Of a DNA stretch of 64,000 bases, positions 22,377-32,412 are shown piece after piece. Position numbers and translations under genes: made by a program. The stretch is from Petaurus breviceps papuanus. Taxonomy: Eukaryota; Chordata; Mammalia; Diprotodontia; Petauridae. Each line of letters begins with the position of its first letter. The stretch's first letter is position 1. The notes beneath the pieces were generated by a model. That model was not told the DNA's origin, made no database searches, and was given only the letters and a program-made list of their open reading frames with translations. The DNA lies in the NCBI GenBank assembly GCA_028583685.1, contig JAMXIF010000048.1:25611173-25675172 (forward strand). Reading direction: 5' to 3'.

Positions 22377-22392
22377 AGATATCTTTATTTTC
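22377..22392. repeat. HAL1 target-site duplication, left copy
   Basis: agatatctttattttc, identical to 25136-25151 and adjoining the poly-A end of the minus-strand HAL1. Confidence 0.95.
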
Positions 22393-23177
22393 TTTTCTTT
22401 TTTTTTTCTATTTGAATATTTTATTTTAAAACTTTCAATTCCAGATTCATTCCCTTCCCCCCCCCGCCACTCACCCCTACTGGGGAGACAAGCAGTTCAG
22501 TATAGGTTGTACACGTGAGGCTAATGCAAAACAATAACATAGTAGATGTATTGTAAAAGACTGACTATATTTCCCTCCCTCCTATCCCACCTCCCACTTG
22601 TTCTATTCTCTACTTTGATCCTGTCCCTTTTCAAAAGTGGGTGCTTCCAACTTCCCTCCCCGCCCCCAGCCTGCCTTCCCTTCCATCATCCCCCCTCACA
22701 TCCCCTTCCCCCCCTATTCCCCTGGAGGGTGAGATCCCCTATTTAGTGTGTATTTCCCTCTCTCCTCAAGCCAGATTCAATAGGAATAAGGTTGACCCAT
22801 TCCCTTTTGACTTCCTATTCTTCCCCTCCATTGTAACCATTTTCCCTTGCCTCTTCTGTATGAGATAGTTTGCCCCACTCTGTCTCTCCCCATCTCCTCT
22901 AATTATATTCCTCTCACCTCTTAATTTCACCTTTTAAGTATCATCCCTTCCTGTTAAATTGGTCCCGTGCCCTCTATCTATATATACACCTGTAAACGTA
23001 TATACACACATTCACATATGTATTCATATGCCCGCATACCCTCGCATACCCTCATATAAAGACATATACATATATATACATATATATATATATTTCTAAT
23101 CCCTTCAACTACTGAGAAAAGTTTCATAAGTTACAATTATTGTTTTTCCATGTAGGAATGTTAATAGTTCAACTTTG

Positions 23178-23325
23178 GCCAGGTGGCTCAGCGAGCAAGA
23201 GCACTGGCCCCAGTGCCGGGACGACCCAGATCAAATCCGGGCCCAGACACTCAGCACCACACCCAGAAACAACAACTGGCCGTGCAACCCCGAGCAAGCC
23301 ACTCAACCCCGATTGCTTTAAAAAA
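23178..23325 (+). mobile_element. Marsupial SINE monomer nested in HAL1
   Basis: 'gccaggtggctcagcgagc' through 'cgattgctttaaaaaaa'. The perfect 15-bp target duplication aatagttcaactttg (23163-23177, 23326-23340) shows insertion after the HAL1. It resembles the second unit of the dimeric SINE and retains many CpGs, so it looks recent. It lacks the usual 'ggggcg' 5' bases. Confidence 0.95.
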
Positions 23326-23377
23326 AATAGTTCAACTTTGATAAGTTCCTTATGATTTCTTTTCCCTGTTTACCTTC

Positions 23378-24439
23378 TCATGCTTCTCTTGCTTCTTGTA
23401 TCTGAATGTCAGATTTTCTATTCAACTCTGGTTTTTTCAGCAAGAATGCTTGAAAATCCTGTATTCCACTGAATGACCATATTTTCCCCTGAAACATGAT
23501 ACTCAGTTTTGCTGAGTAGGTGACTCTTGGTTTTAATCCCAGCTCCCTTGACCTCCGGAATGTCACATTCCAGGCCCTTCGATCCCTCAGTGTAGAAGCT
23601 GCCAGATCCTGGGTTATCCTGATTGTGTTTCCACAATATTCAAATTGTTTCTTCCTGGCTGCTTGTAATATTCTCTCCTTAATGTGGGAATTCCGGAACC
23701 TGGCTATAATATTCCTAGGAGTTTTCTTTTTGGGATCTTTTTGAGGAGGTGATCGGTGGATTCTTTCAACCTCTATTTTGCCCTCTCGTTCTAAAACATC
23801 AGGGCAGTTTTCTTTGAGAACTTCCCGGAGGATGATTTCTAGGTTCTTACTTTGGTCATGGCTCTCAGGCAGTCCAATAATTTTTAAATTATCTCTCCTG
23901 GCTCTATTTTCCAGGTCAGTGGTTTTTCCCATGAGATATTTCACATTGCCTTCTATTCTTTCATTTGTTTGGATCTGTTTAACAGCATCTTGATTTCTCA
24001 TAAAGTCATTAGCTTCCATTTGCTCCAATCTAATTCTGAAGCAATGATTCTCCTCAGTGAGCTTTTGAGATTCTTTTTCCATCTGGCAAATTCGACTTTT
24101 TAAGGCATTCTTCTCCTCATTGCCTTTTTGAGCCTCCTTTGCCATTTGAGTCAGTCTGTTTTTTAAGGTATTATTTTCTTCAGTCAGGCTGTTGACTCTC
24201 ATTTCATAATTTTCTTGCATTGTTCTCATTTCTCTTCCCAATTTTTCCTCCACTTCTCTTATCTGCTTCTTAAGGTCCTCTATGGCCTGTAACCAGCTTG
24301 TATTTTCCTTTGAAGCTTTTGGTGCAGGAGTTCTGACTTCACTGATTTCCTCCTGTTCCATGCCTTGCTCCTTCTTATCCCCAAAATAGGATTGTAATGT
24401 TGGAATCTTCTGTCTGCTTTGTTTCCTTTGCCTGCTCAT
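23378..24439 (-). CDS. HAL1 ORF1 protein (L1 ORF1p-like RNA-binding chaperone), open frame
   Basis: The frame has 353 codons from the ATG at 24439 to a TGA at 23378. The frame stays open 13 codons further upstream, but that extension starts with GTG, so the ATG (context gcaaaATGa) is preferred. In order: a basic N-terminus (MSRQRKQSRQK), a long coiled coil at about residues 50-165 with a roughly 21-residue repeat (NTLKNRLTQMAKEAQK, NALKSRICQMEKESQK, then IRLEQMEAND), an RRM-like region (DNLKIIGLPES, IEVERIHR) and a C-terminal domain (PRNIIARF, IKERILQAARKK). L1 ORF1p trimerises through the coiled coil and binds LINE RNA. HAL1 has no reverse transcriptase and would need an L1 to move. This is transposon sequence, not a host gene. 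Whether it is transcribed is unknown. Confidence 0.9.
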   Translation of the reverse strand: MSRQRKQSRQKIPTLQSYFGDKKEQGMEQEEISEVRTPAPKASKENTSWLQAIEDLKKQIREVEEKLGREMRTMQENYEMRVNSLTEENNTLKNRLTQMAKEAQKGNEEKNALKSRICQMEKESQKLTEENHCFRIRLEQMEANDFMRNQDAVKQIQTNERIEGNVKYLMGKTTDLENRARRDNLKIIGLPESHDQSKNLEIILREVLKENCPDVLEREGKIEVERIHRSPPQKDPKKKTPRNIIARFRNSHIKERILQAARKKQFEYCGNTIRITQDLAASTLRDRRAWNVTFRRSRELGLKPRVTYSAKLSIMFQGKIWSFSGIQDFQAFLLKKPELNRKSDIQIQEAREA

Positions 24440-25169
24440 TTTGCCACTCAATGATTTGACTTTTCGGCTTATTGCCACAGTAGGACTCTGCCACCAGACA
24501 GGGGAGTTTCCGTCCCAAATGCTGGGGTTTTCTCAGCTGCCAGAGGTATTAGATGGGTGCCCTCTCTGAGGTCTCCACACGCTCTGGCAAGCTGGACACA
24601 CACCCCAGGACCTCCACCCTAGACTGCAATCCAGATCCAAGCAGGTTAAAGCAAGAGCGATTACCCCTCAGACTGGTACTTGGTCCCCCTACACTCTGCA
24701 GGCCAGGAGCTGAAGCCACCATGTGGTGCTGGCAGGCTGTGCTGGCGGCTCAGCGGTTTCTCACCCTGGGGGTAAAAGCCACGCACTCCCACTTACTGGG
24801 TCCCAAAGTCCAGACTACATTGGCCTCTCACCTTGTCCTTCGCATCTATGTATTGATAAATCTGGAAATGGCCACAGCTGCTGCTGATCTGGAGTCCCTC
24901 TGGCTGGCGGCTGGTCAGGCCCGCCCTGGGGCTAAAGCCTAGGCGTGGTGCTGGGCTCTGCTCCCAGAGCGTTGCAAATCGGCCAGCCGGACTGTTCTCA
25001 GTGGGAGGTTAGTTTCTCTGTGTCATTTTGTGGGTTCTGCAGCTCCAAAGTTTGTTTAGAGTCCCCTTTTTACATGGATTGGGGAGGGTGGAAGCCGGAG
25101 CCGCGGGAGGGTCATGCTTCTACTCCGCCATCTAGAGATATCTTTATTTTCAATAATCTTTGTTTTCTG

Positions 25170-25303
25170 GGGGCAGCTAGGTGGCACAGTGGATAGAACA
25201 CTGGCTCTGGAGTCAGGAGGACTTGAGTTCAAATCCAGCCATAGACACTTGCTAGCTGTGTGACCTTAGGCAACTCAATTAACCGCAATTGCCTCCAAAA
25301 AAA
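25170..25303 (+). mobile_element. Marsupial SINE, plus strand
   Basis: 'gggggcagctaggtggcac' to 'ccgcaattgcctcc' plus A-tail, inserted just outside the HAL1. No clear target duplication. Confidence 0.85.
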
Positions 25304-25309
25304 ATCCAT

Positions 25310-26061
25310 CCTCCCAAATTTTTTATTTCCTTTCTAAACTTAAGTATTTTGTGCTTTTAAAAACATTATTCTGAGAAGAGGCTCATAAGCTTTACTAAGC
25401 TGCCAGAGGGCTCCTTGACATAAAACAATTTAAGATCTCCTAAGGTAGAGAACCAGATATGCATTCTCAAATATGGGCAATTTTTGTTAAGTTTGGTTAG
25501 ACATATTTGTTGTAAGGATGAATTTCTACTTGAAGGAAAAGGGAAGATGGTCCTTTCCAGACCTTATATTCTTTATGTAATTTTGACTTTCAGCTGGTGT
25601 AATCAGAGGAGAGTTCTAGTATAAGGGGGCATTTAAGTGGTCTTTAATTGGAATTGAATTGAATTGGCTACAATATTGCTGCCAGGAATTTTTTATCAGA
25701 CTTGTTGAGGTGGTGGCCCAAAAGAAGCACTATTCATGGTTACAGCCTGATAAGAAAAAACCCAAGACAAATTTGGCTCTCTGATCGCCTGGAAATCCTA
25801 AGTCAGCAGTTCTGCCCTGTTTCTATGACATCATTATCTTAGCACATTTTGACCCCTAGGTGGACAGTTAGCACCAGGAACAGATGGAGACCTTTAACAG
25901 CAAGGAATTTTCTTTCCTAGGTGTGGAAGTCTGAAAAATACACCACACCTTTCACATTATAAGCCTGAATTAAAATAGTTTCTAGCTAATGTGTACTTAG
26001 ATTTGAAAAATATTGATTTATAGAAACTTTAGTTTACTTTTGTTATGAGACAAATGTTTGT
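25310..26061. other. Unannotated intronic stretch
   Basis: No exon-like or repeat-like sequence recognised. Confidence 0.45.
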
Positions 26062-26076
26062 GTAAATTATCTTTTT

Positions 26077-26223
26077 TTTTTCCTTTTTGGAGGGCAGTTG
26101 GGGTTAAGTGACTTGCCCAAGGTTACACAGCTAGTAAGTCTTAAGTGTCTGAGGCCGGATTTGAACTCAGGTCTTCCTCACTCCAGAGTTAGTGCTCTAT
26201 TCACTGTACCACCTAGCCATCCC
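26077..26223 (-). mobile_element. Marsupial SINE, minus strand
   Basis: Flanked by a perfect 15-bp duplication taaattatctttttt (26062-26076, 26224-26238). Full head 'accacctagccatccc' and tail 'gggcagttggggttaag'. Confidence 0.95.
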
Positions 26224-26339
26224 TAAATTATCTTTTTTAAAAATTTAATTTATAAGTTACTGGAAAATTGATTGTCTTTTCCATTTCATAGATAAATCAA
26301 AATACAGCAAAGTAAAAGACATAGAGATTTTATCTTATA

Positions 26340-26465
26340 TGCAAGTGAAATCCTGTCCTCATTTTACAGATTAGAAAAAAACTCAGAGAGATTAAGTAAC
26401 TCATCCATGATCATTCAGCTCAATTAGTATCAGAGTTGCAATTTGAGCCCAGGTCTTCTGATTCC
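26340..26465 (-). repeat. MIR, minus strand
   Basis: 'cctcattttacagattagaa', 'gagagattaagtaactcatc' and 'agcccaggtcttctgattcc' are the reversed MIR core. Confidence 0.7.
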
Positions 26466-26484
26466 ACTGTTACTGACACTACTT

Positions 26485-26640
26485 TGTAAGTAATCATTCA
26501 TCAAGCATATATTAAGGTACTTCTGTGTACTAGGCATTGTGCCAGCTGCTGAGAATCCAACAACTGAATTGAAATATTTCCTTAAGTCAAGGAATTTATA
26601 TTCTAACAGAATGAAATTTTTCCTTATTCTATCCCCCAGA
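26485..26640 (-). repeat. L2 3' end, minus strand
   Basis: 'catcaagcatatattaaggt', 'gtgtactaggcattgtgcc' and 'tcaaggaatttatattctaa' match the reversed L2 3' end. Confidence 0.7.
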
Positions 26641-26904
26641 CTATGTTGATAACTCCTTTGCATAAATTCTGTTGGGAGAGAAATCACAGATAGAAGATAT
26701 CTTTGCAAGTCCTTGTTGTTGCTGTTGTTCATCCTTTGCTCTGGAAGTATCAGTGTGTTTAAAGAATTCATTATTCAGTAAGGCTGTTACATATATAAAT
26801 AGGCTTCATGCCCTCAGAGAGCTATAATGACACAGATAAGTGTAATAGTAAGTGTAAGCAGCTTGGTGCAGTGGAAAAATTATTGAAGATTTTACTTGTT
26901 AAAA

Positions 26905-28412
26905 GGGAGGACCAAGATAGTAGAGTAGTAGGAAGCATTTTAGTTGAGCTCCCCTCCATAATTCTCCTCCACACAAACTTGATGGGGAAATCCAGAAAAA
27001 GTCATAGTGAATCATTTGTCCAGCCCAGGTTTGCTTAGAGAGATGGATAGGTCTGCAGACACTGGGGATAAGGTCAGGCCAAGCTGTTCGCCAGGGCAAG
27101 AGGAGGTCCCAATCCATTAGCAGACATCCCCAGACTCATACTCAGTATGAGTATGTAACCATGATGGGGACAGGTGCCAAATGGTAGCTTTGTCACCTAC
27201 TACCTAGTTCTGGGTCACAGATCCAGGACAGACTGAGAAGGAGACTTGTACCTAGGTAGACTTGTTCCTAGGTTGGGAGGCTCTGGGGGGAGTACATGGG
27301 AAAAGGAGGAAGTTTTAAAGCAAGTAGTAATGATATAGCTCAGACATTAGGAGCAGTACAGGGTCTCAATTCCAAGTCTCCTAGACCAAAGGAAAGCCTA
27401 TAATTCTGACACTAAACTAAAAGAAATTTCCATGTAACTGACAGAGGCTGAGTCCAGCAGCAGTCTACTCTCTCTCAGCCCCAACCCCAGGTCAGCACCC
27501 AGACTTTGCCCTATATCATGCCACTTCAGGAGCACTGAAAGCTTGGAACTCCCTAGCCTGAGCTGTCTCTGAGATCCTGGAATAACAATAACATAACAAT
27601 AGGTACTCCAAGAAGATGGCAACAGGACCAACTCAGACTTTCCATCCAGAAGTGCCTCTGAGCCCAGCCCTAACACCAAATCCAAAGTCAGTAAGTAGAG
27701 TGGAAGGATGGTAGAGCATTAAAAAAAAATCCTCCCCAAAAGAGCTACAGTGGTAGCAGAGATGCTCAAGACACAAACCCAGAAGAAAGAATCACTTCAA
27801 AACATCGACAGGGAAAGTCTCAGAGAAAAACACCATGGTCATAAACAATTAAAATGGGAAGAGATGAAGCAACAGTTAAAAAACAGTTCAAGAAAGTTTA
27901 ACATTTTTTAAAAAAAACCAATGAAGTAAGGCAATGAGGAAAATATTGGGGAAAAAACTGAGCACTTTGGAAGGAAGAATTGCAACGGGAATGAATAGTT
28001 TGGAAAAAAGTACAAAACTTTGCTCAAACAAAAACTCCTTGAAAATTATAATGGACCAAATGAAAACCAGTTATTCCATGAGACAGAAGTATTAAAACAA
28101 AGTAAAAAAGACTGAAAAAACAAAGAGACATAAATATGATGTGATATCTCATAGCTAAAACACCTTACCTGGAAAATAGATAGAGGAGAAAAAAATTTAA
28201 GAATCATTGAACTATCTGAACATAATGATCAGAAAAAGAATCTAGACATCCTATTTCAAGAAATCTTAAAACACAACTTCCCAGAACTCTTAGAACCTGA
28301 GGGCAAAGTAGAAATAAAGAGAATTCACCAGAAAAACTCCCAGGAAGATGGCAACCAAAATCTAGAGCTTGCAGGTCAAAGAAAAAATTCTGCAAACAGC
28401 CAGAAAGAAAAA
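26905..28412 (+). mobile_element. L1/HAL1 5' half: 5'UTR and broken ORF1, plus strand
   Basis: Starts 'gggaggaccaagatagtaga', the usual L1/HAL1 5' end. The 5'UTR runs to about 27730, then a degraded ORF1 ends around 28412 with text for the RNA-binding and C-terminal domains ('gaactatctgaacataatg', 'gagggcaaagtagaaataaa'). A second ORF1 follows directly, so this element is cut short or fused to the next one. Confidence 0.75.
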
Positions 28413-30180
28413 AAAGCTTAATTAGCCAGATGGAAAAAGAATTTCAAAAACTCACTGAAGAGAGTAATTCCTTCAAAATTAGATAGGAGTCAATGGAAGC
28501 TAATGACTTTATGAGAAATCAAGATAGTATAAAACAGATACAAAAGAATGAAAAAATAGAAGGCAATGTGAAATATCTCATTGGAAAAACCACTGACCTG
28601 GGAAATAGATCCAGGAGAGAGAGTTTTAAAATTATTGGATTACCTGAAAGCCATGATCAAAAAACAAGCTTAGACATCATCTTTCAAGAAATTATCAAGG
28701 AAAACTGCCCTAATAGTGTAGAACCAAAGGGTAAAATAGAAATTGAAAGAATTCACCGATACCCTCTTGAAAAAGATCCCAAAGAGAAAACTCCTAGGAA
28801 TATTATAGCTAAATTCCAGAGTTCCCAGGTCAAGGAGAAAATATTACAAGCAGTCAGGAAGAAACAATTTGAGTATTGTGGAAACACAATCAGGATAACG
28901 CAGGATTTAGCAGCTTCTACATTAAGGGATTGAAGAGCTTGGAATATGAAATATTCTAGAGGTCAAAGGAGCTAGGATTAAAACCAAGAATCACCTATCC
29001 AGCAAAACTGAGTGTAATACTTCAGGGGAAAATATGGATATTCAGTGAAATAGAAGACTTTCAAGCATTCTTGATCAAAAGACCAGAGCTGAACAGAAAC
29101 TTTGACTTTCAAATACAAGAAGTAAGAGAAGCACAAAAAGGTAAACAGGAAAGAGAAATCATAATGAACATATTAAAGTTGAATTGTTTACATTCCTATA
29201 TGGAAGGATGATATTTGTAACTCATGACTTTTCTCAGGATTAGGATGGTTGAAGGATATATGTATATATATGTGCATATCTACATGCATATGCACATATA
29301 TACATATATGTTTATATACACATATATATGTATGTATAGGTGTTTGTGTATATATGTATAGACAGGGCACAAGTTGGCTTGAATATGAAGGGATGATATC
29401 TAAAAAATAAAATTAAGAGGTAAAAGAGAAATATATTGGGAGGAGAATGGGAGAGAGAGAATAGGGCAAATTATCTCACATAAAAGAGGCAAGGGAAAAC
29501 TACAATGGAGGGGAAGAGCAGGAAGGTGAAAGGGAATGGATCCACCTTATTCTCATTGGACTTGGCTTAAGGAGGGAATAACATACACACTCAAATTGGG
29601 TAGCTTACCCTACAGGAAAGTAGGGTGGAAGGGGATAAAAGGGGGAATGATAGAAGGGAGGGCAAATTGAGGGAAAGGGTGCTCAGAAGCAAGCACTTTT
29701 GAAAAGGGACAGGGTCAAAGGAGAAAATAGAATAAATGGAGGACAGGATAGAATGGAGGGAAATATGGTTAGTCTTTCACAATTTGACTACTATGGAATG
29801 TTTTGTTTAACTACACATGTATAACCTATATTAGATTGCTTGTCCTCCCAGTGGGGATGGGTGAGGAGGGAAGAAGGGAGAGATCTGGAACTCAAAGTTT
29901 TGAAAGCAAATGTTTAAAAATTGTTTTTACATGGGAAATAAGATATACAGGCAATGTGGTATAGAAATCCATCTTTCCCTACAAGAAAGTAAGGGGCAAG
30001 GGGGTAAGGGGATAAGGGAGAGGATGGGTGGGATATAAGAGAGGGAAGACTGGGGGTAGTGGTATTCAATATGCTTGCCATCTTGGGGTGGGGGTTAGGG
30101 GAGAGATGGGGAGAAAATTTGTAACTCAAAATCTTGTGGAAATGAATGTTGAAAACTAAGAATAAATAAATTCTGGAAAA
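28413..30180 (+). mobile_element. HAL1 3' part: ORF1 from coiled coil to 3' end, plus strand
   Basis: ORF1 text from 28425 to 29140 includes a 146-codon open stretch at 28493-28933 (KYLIGKTTDLGNRSRRE, IIGLPESHDQK, PRNIIAKFQSSQVKEKILQA). A TATG-rich microsatellite follows at 29243-29362, then the purine-rich 3' region (29400-29930) collinear with the complete HAL1. No ORF2. The end carries two successive 3'-terminal motifs, at 29888-29916 and 30120-30158. Confidence 0.8.
29243..29362. repeat. TA/TATG-rich microsatellite within HAL1
   Basis: Imperfect runs of tatg and tacata. The same kind of tract sits at the same place after ORF1 in the minus-strand HAL1 (about 23025-23095), so it is part of the family and not a chance expansion. 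Confidence 0.8.
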
Positions 30181-30414
30181 AAAACTTTGGGGAGGTCAGA
30201 TTAAGGGAGGGATTAAGCAAAACAAACTCTAAAGATATGCAAAAATATTTATGGCTGTTTCTGTTAATTTTTTACCTTGCTGGAGCCATTATTTCCATTG
30301 ATTCTTTTTTGATTCTCTTCAATTTTCTAAATTAACCTACATGTTATTTGCAAGTATCAAGATTTTTTTTTTTTTACCTTTTTTTGACTGATGTTTTATT
30401 CCTTTAATTGTTTT

Positions 30415-30600
30415 CTGAGAAGAGGAGAGGGGAACTTCCTAACACTGGAGCAGGCTCTCAGTCTTCCAGTCCTGCCTCACATTCACACCGGATGTGTGAC
30501 TTGGGCAAGTCATTTAACCTCTCAGTGCCCCAGGAAACTATATCCCTTAAAGACTGTCAGTTTCCAAGCCCTGTGCAGATCTGCATTGGAAGGAGTTTCT
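30415..30600 (+). repeat. MIR-like SINE (old variant), plus strand
   Basis: 'atgtgtgacttgggcaagtc', 'atttaacctctcagtgcccc' and 'aggaaactatatcccttaaa' match the MIR type in which 'cagtgccccaggcaac' replaces the usual 'gtttcctc'. Confidence 0.6.
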
Positions 30601-30619
30601 CATACCAGTGAAATCATAG

Positions 30620-31795
30620 GTCTAATTAAAAAAAAAATCTTGTGTATCTTTGTTAATGCTTTGTATTTTTTCTTCCACTTTGAACTCATTACTATTTGAA
30701 CTCATTACTTTTCTTGATTTTTTGGAGTCAGATGAATCACAATAGATTATTTTGGTTTGAAATTGTCTTTCTTTTAGTACAGTAATAAGTTTTTAATAAT
30801 TACTTTTTGTGTGACTGATTGAATGAATGAATGAAATCATTATGAAATGTTACATGATCTGCAGTACTTGTCTCAGGAGATAAAATTTTGTAGGCAATGT
30901 GAAGGGCACTGGAAAGGCATATAGTGGGGATAACTAAGTTGACTACAGTCTTCTGAAGATGACTTTTCACATGAGAAATCAAGGACACAGGATTTAAAAG
31001 GCAGTGGGCTAGTAATTTTGTGAGTGAGAGATAACAGATGGAGTGTTAGAGTTCTCTAATGGTATTTATAGAATGTTAAAAAGAACCAGAAAACTCCTCC
31101 AATGCATAGATTATCTATAGAAGATTTATAGAAAGGCAGAAAGGCATTGCGTAGGATTTGAAAATGGAGAGTTTTTAGCTGGATCAGAGAAGGGAATTCA
31201 TAATATTGATAGTACAGGTCCTTTGAAGCATTCAAGAATATTGTGACACTGAGTACTGGGATCTAGTAACCATCCATCCACTGCTTTGTGACTCTGAATT
31301 CTCAAAGGTTATGTTAATGTGAGAATGCTACTAGTTAGATGCCAGGAGAAGGGCCAGAAGAAGGGAGGCTTTAATGGTCAACTTCCTCCATTGTAGGAGG
31401 GCTTTAAGTTTCCACCTGGCTACAGACAAGGGCAGATTATTTTACAAATTCATCACCAGAAGTTTGAGCCACCATGTAATGCATAGCAACTCGTGGAATA
31501 TAGAAGGATTTCAATCTACATTAGCAGGAGATTAATTGTATTATTCTCAGGATTGTTTCTATCAACTACCCAATCAATTTCCTCACAGGAGATGGGCTAG
31601 GTGGCCTAGCTGAAGCAGCAAGGTACCCCGCAGGAGAGATAGGAGACAACATGTGCTACATTGATTACCACTTTGACCACCATGTCCACTCAAGCGTAGA
31701 CCATGACCCTGAACCTTCAAACCCAGTGACCTTACCCATTATCCTGGGAAGCAAATCTTGTGGAGATTGAGCCTGAGTGGTCACTCAATCACAGT
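30620..31795. other. Unannotated intronic stretch
   Basis: Over 1.1 kb with no recognisable exon, ORF or repeat apart from a short GAAT run near 30825. It may hold old repeats beyond recognition by eye. Confidence 0.4.
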
Positions 31796-31799
31796 ACTC

Positions 31800-31950
31800 A
31801 ACTAAGGACTATAGTACTTTTCCATCTGATGTGCAGTTGAAACATTCCATGTTATGTTATTTCCTCTAGAATGTGAGCCTTGAGAGCAGGCATTGTTTCA
31901 TTTTTCTGTTTGTATTCCCAGAGCTTGTAGTAAGCACTTAATAAATGCCT
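31800..31950 (+). repeat. L2-tailed repeat 3' end, plus strand
   Basis: 'cttttccatctgatgtgcag', 'agaatgtgagccttgagagc' and 'taagcacttaataaatgcct'. Closely parallel to 20770-20965. Confidence 0.7.
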
Positions 31951-31964
31951 CCCACTGAGTTTTT

Positions 31965-32412
31965 CTCCCCAGTCTTCTTGCAGTTTTCCTCTCCACCCCC
32001 TACCCATTTACTCTTCAACCCAGTGTCATTGGCCTCCTCACTGTTCTGGAATAAGACACTCTATCTTTTGGCTCCAAGCATGTTTTCTGGACATCCCTCA
32101 TGCTTGGAATGCTTTCCTTCTTTATCTCTTTTCTCTTGGTTTCCCTGGCTTCTTTCAAATTCTGGCTAAAATACCACCTTCTCCAGGTAGCCTTTGCCAG
32201 CCCCTCTTAATTCTAGTGCCTTCCTTCTGTTGATTATTTCAGATTTATCCAATGTATAGGTTGTCTGTACAGAATTGTTTGCATGTTATCTTCTCCGTTA
32301 CTTTGTGTGCTCCTGGAGGGCAGGGACTGTCTTTTAGCTTTTTTAAAATATCCCCAAGTACTTTAGTATAATGCTTGGTACATAGTAAGCACTTAATAAA
32401 TGTTTATTGAAT
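31965..32412 (+). repeat. L2 3' end, plus strand
   Basis: Classic L2 text: 'ctccaggtagcctttgccag', 'ctcctggagggcagggactg' and 'taagcacttaataaatgttt'. It meets a minus-strand L2 tail to tail. Confidence 0.85.

Larger units (their letters stand above)
22393..25135 (-). mobile_element. Complete HAL1 (ORF1-only half-L1), minus strand
   Basis: A perfect 16-bp target duplication (22377-22392 and 25136-25151, agatatctttattttc) brackets the element. On the minus strand it begins agatggcggagtagaag at 25135, followed by a GC-richer 5'UTR to 24440, an uninterrupted ORF1 (24439-23378), a purine-rich 3' region with a TA-rich microsatellite (about 23025-23095), and an A-rich end at 22393-22410. No ORF2 sequence lies between ORF1 and the 3'UTR, the defining feature of HAL1. 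A SINE sits at 23178-23325. Perfect flanks and the open ORF1 suggest it is the youngest LINE in the window. Confidence 0.9.

Noticed and set aside
24440-24478. A 366-codon ORF1 starting at 24478
   Set aside because: The codon at 24478 is GTG on the minus strand. The first ATG is at 24439, so the likely protein is 353 residues.
28493-28933. 146-codon frame as a host gene
   Set aside because: It is the RNA-binding part of HAL1 ORF1, collinear with the complete HAL1, and broken on both sides.
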